Source: Syntrophobacterales bacterium (GTDB lineage: Bacteria > Desulfobacterota > Syntrophorhabdia > Syntrophorhabdales > WCHB1-27). Taken from it: 13,724 bases of DNA. The position numbers and the translations under genes were made by a program. Shown here in pieces: positions 13,207-13,724 of the stretch. A model generated the notes under the pieces. It was not told the DNA's origin, did no database searches, and saw nothing but the letters and a program-made list of their open reading frames with translations. The stretch covers positions 1 to 13,724 of the forward strand of contig JADGQN010000082.1 of assembly GCA_017881765.1 (NCBI GenBank). Direction: 5' to 3'. Each line of letters starts with the position of its first letter. Positions within the stretch are counted from its first letter, which is position 1.

Positions 13207-13724
13207 ATGAAGACGAACCGGCTGGCACTTCTGCTTATTGCTTTGGCTATAATTCTGTTTGTATCACCCGTCTTCAGCCAGCCGGCAAAGAGCGTGGTGC
13301 CGTCGGGCGAGCCCATAAAGGTCGGGGGCTCTTCGGCATTGACAGGGCTGTCCTCCGAGCACGCGAAGTGGGTCAGGGCCGGCATTGAAGCCTGGGCAGA
13401 GGACGTTAACAAGAAGGGTGGACTGCTGGGCCGGCCGGTGAAGCTGATCATGTATGACGACGAAAGCAGCGCTGACAAAGCGGTGACGTACTACGAGAGA
13501 GCGATCACGGTCGATAAGGTTGACTTGGTATACGGTAGTCACGGCACGTCGAATGTCGCGCTGATGCCTCTCGTCGAGAAATACGGGAAGGTCTTCATCG
13601 GACAGGGCGGCCATATGAAATCTTTTGACCAGGGATTCACGTACAGTTTTGGCAGCCCGCCTTTGATGGGCGAGTGGGCCGACATCTCCGTAGCAGGCCT
13701 GTTCGATGACCTGATCCCAAAGGC
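13207..13724 (+). CDS. Periplasmic solute-binding protein of the Liv/HAAT family, 3' end missing
   Basis: The frame is open to the window end, giving 172 complete codons. MKTNRLALLLIALAIILFVSPVFSQPA is a cleavable signal peptide (interrupted only by a Pro near the end), with likely cleavage after VFS and no lipobox Cys, unlike the other binding protein in this window. The mature part starts with PIKVGGSSALTGLSSEHAKWVRAG and continues WAEDVNKKGGLLGRPVKLIMYDDESSADKAV (split here for reading), classical for Peripla_BP_6. YGSHGTSNVALMPLVEKYG corresponds to the hinge-proximal binding segment. The ATG has AAGG 7 nt upstream; an in-frame TTG at 13165 with a stronger but hairpin-paired site is the alternative. 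Probably the last visible gene of the rightward operon, with its own or the shared Liv transporter. Confidence 0.88.
   Translation, partial: MKTNRLALLLIALAIILFVSPVFSQPAKSVVPSGEPIKVGGSSALTGLSSEHAKWVRAGIEAWAEDVNKKGGLLGRPVKLIMYDDESSADKAVTYYERAITVDKVDLVYGSHGTSNVALMPLVEKYGKVFIGQGGHMKSFDQGFTYSFGSPPLMGEWADISVAGLFDDLIPK

Overview
The window looks like chromosomal DNA of a Gram-negative anaerobe, most plausibly a Desulfobacterota/Deltaproteobacteria-type organism. This is inferred from the moderately GC-rich coding, the Gram-negative secretion signals, the mix of branched-chain-amino-acid-type (Liv/HAAT) ABC transport with acyl-CoA-type catabolic enzymes, and short dispersed intergenic repeats. No marker gene is present, so the taxonomic guess is weak.

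Layout. Two gene blocks diverge from a 579-bp intergenic region (7271-7849). Leftwards (minus strand, in transcription order) run a BKACE/DUF849 beta-keto acid cleavage enzyme, a lipoprotein solute-binding protein, LivG, LivF, LivH, LivM, a metal-dependent amidohydrolase of the ACMSD/gamma-resorcylate decarboxylase type, a 62-bp leftover 3' end of a second amidohydrolase, and the first 59 codons of a third amidohydrolase-like protein with a Tat-type leader that runs off the window. Rightwards (plus strand) run an acylating methylmalonate-semialdehyde-type dehydrogenase, an IclR-family regulator, an M24/creatinase-fold protein, an isochorismatase-fold protein, an SDR oxidoreductase, and the start of a second, non-lipoprotein solute-binding protein.

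How it may work together (inference). The Liv transporter and two solute-binding proteins would import an organic acid, amide or aromatic acid. The hydrolase, decarboxylase, SDR and aldehyde-dehydrogenase steps and the BKACE (keto acid + acetyl-CoA giving acetoacetate + an acyl-CoA) would convert it to CoA thioesters, under control of the IclR regulator. The divergent region has a good minus-strand promoter (TTGAAA, 16-bp spacer, TATAAT) overlaid by inverted repeats, an obvious place for an operator. The substrate cannot be read from the sequence.

Most unusual points. (1) Three consecutive plus-strand proteins carry substitutions at canonical catalytic or metal-ligand positions. The isochorismatase-fold protein lacks the whole Asp-Lys-Cys triad, the M24 protein has four of five metal ligands changed, and the SDR has lost the usual catalytic Ser position. 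(2) A family of hairpin-rich repeats sits in three intergenic gaps, with apparent covariation in one stem. (3) One repeat lies exactly where an amidohydrolase paralogue has been cut down to its last 20 codons. (4) LivG has no recognisable LSGGQ signature. All of this was read by eye from sequence; no searches were run.
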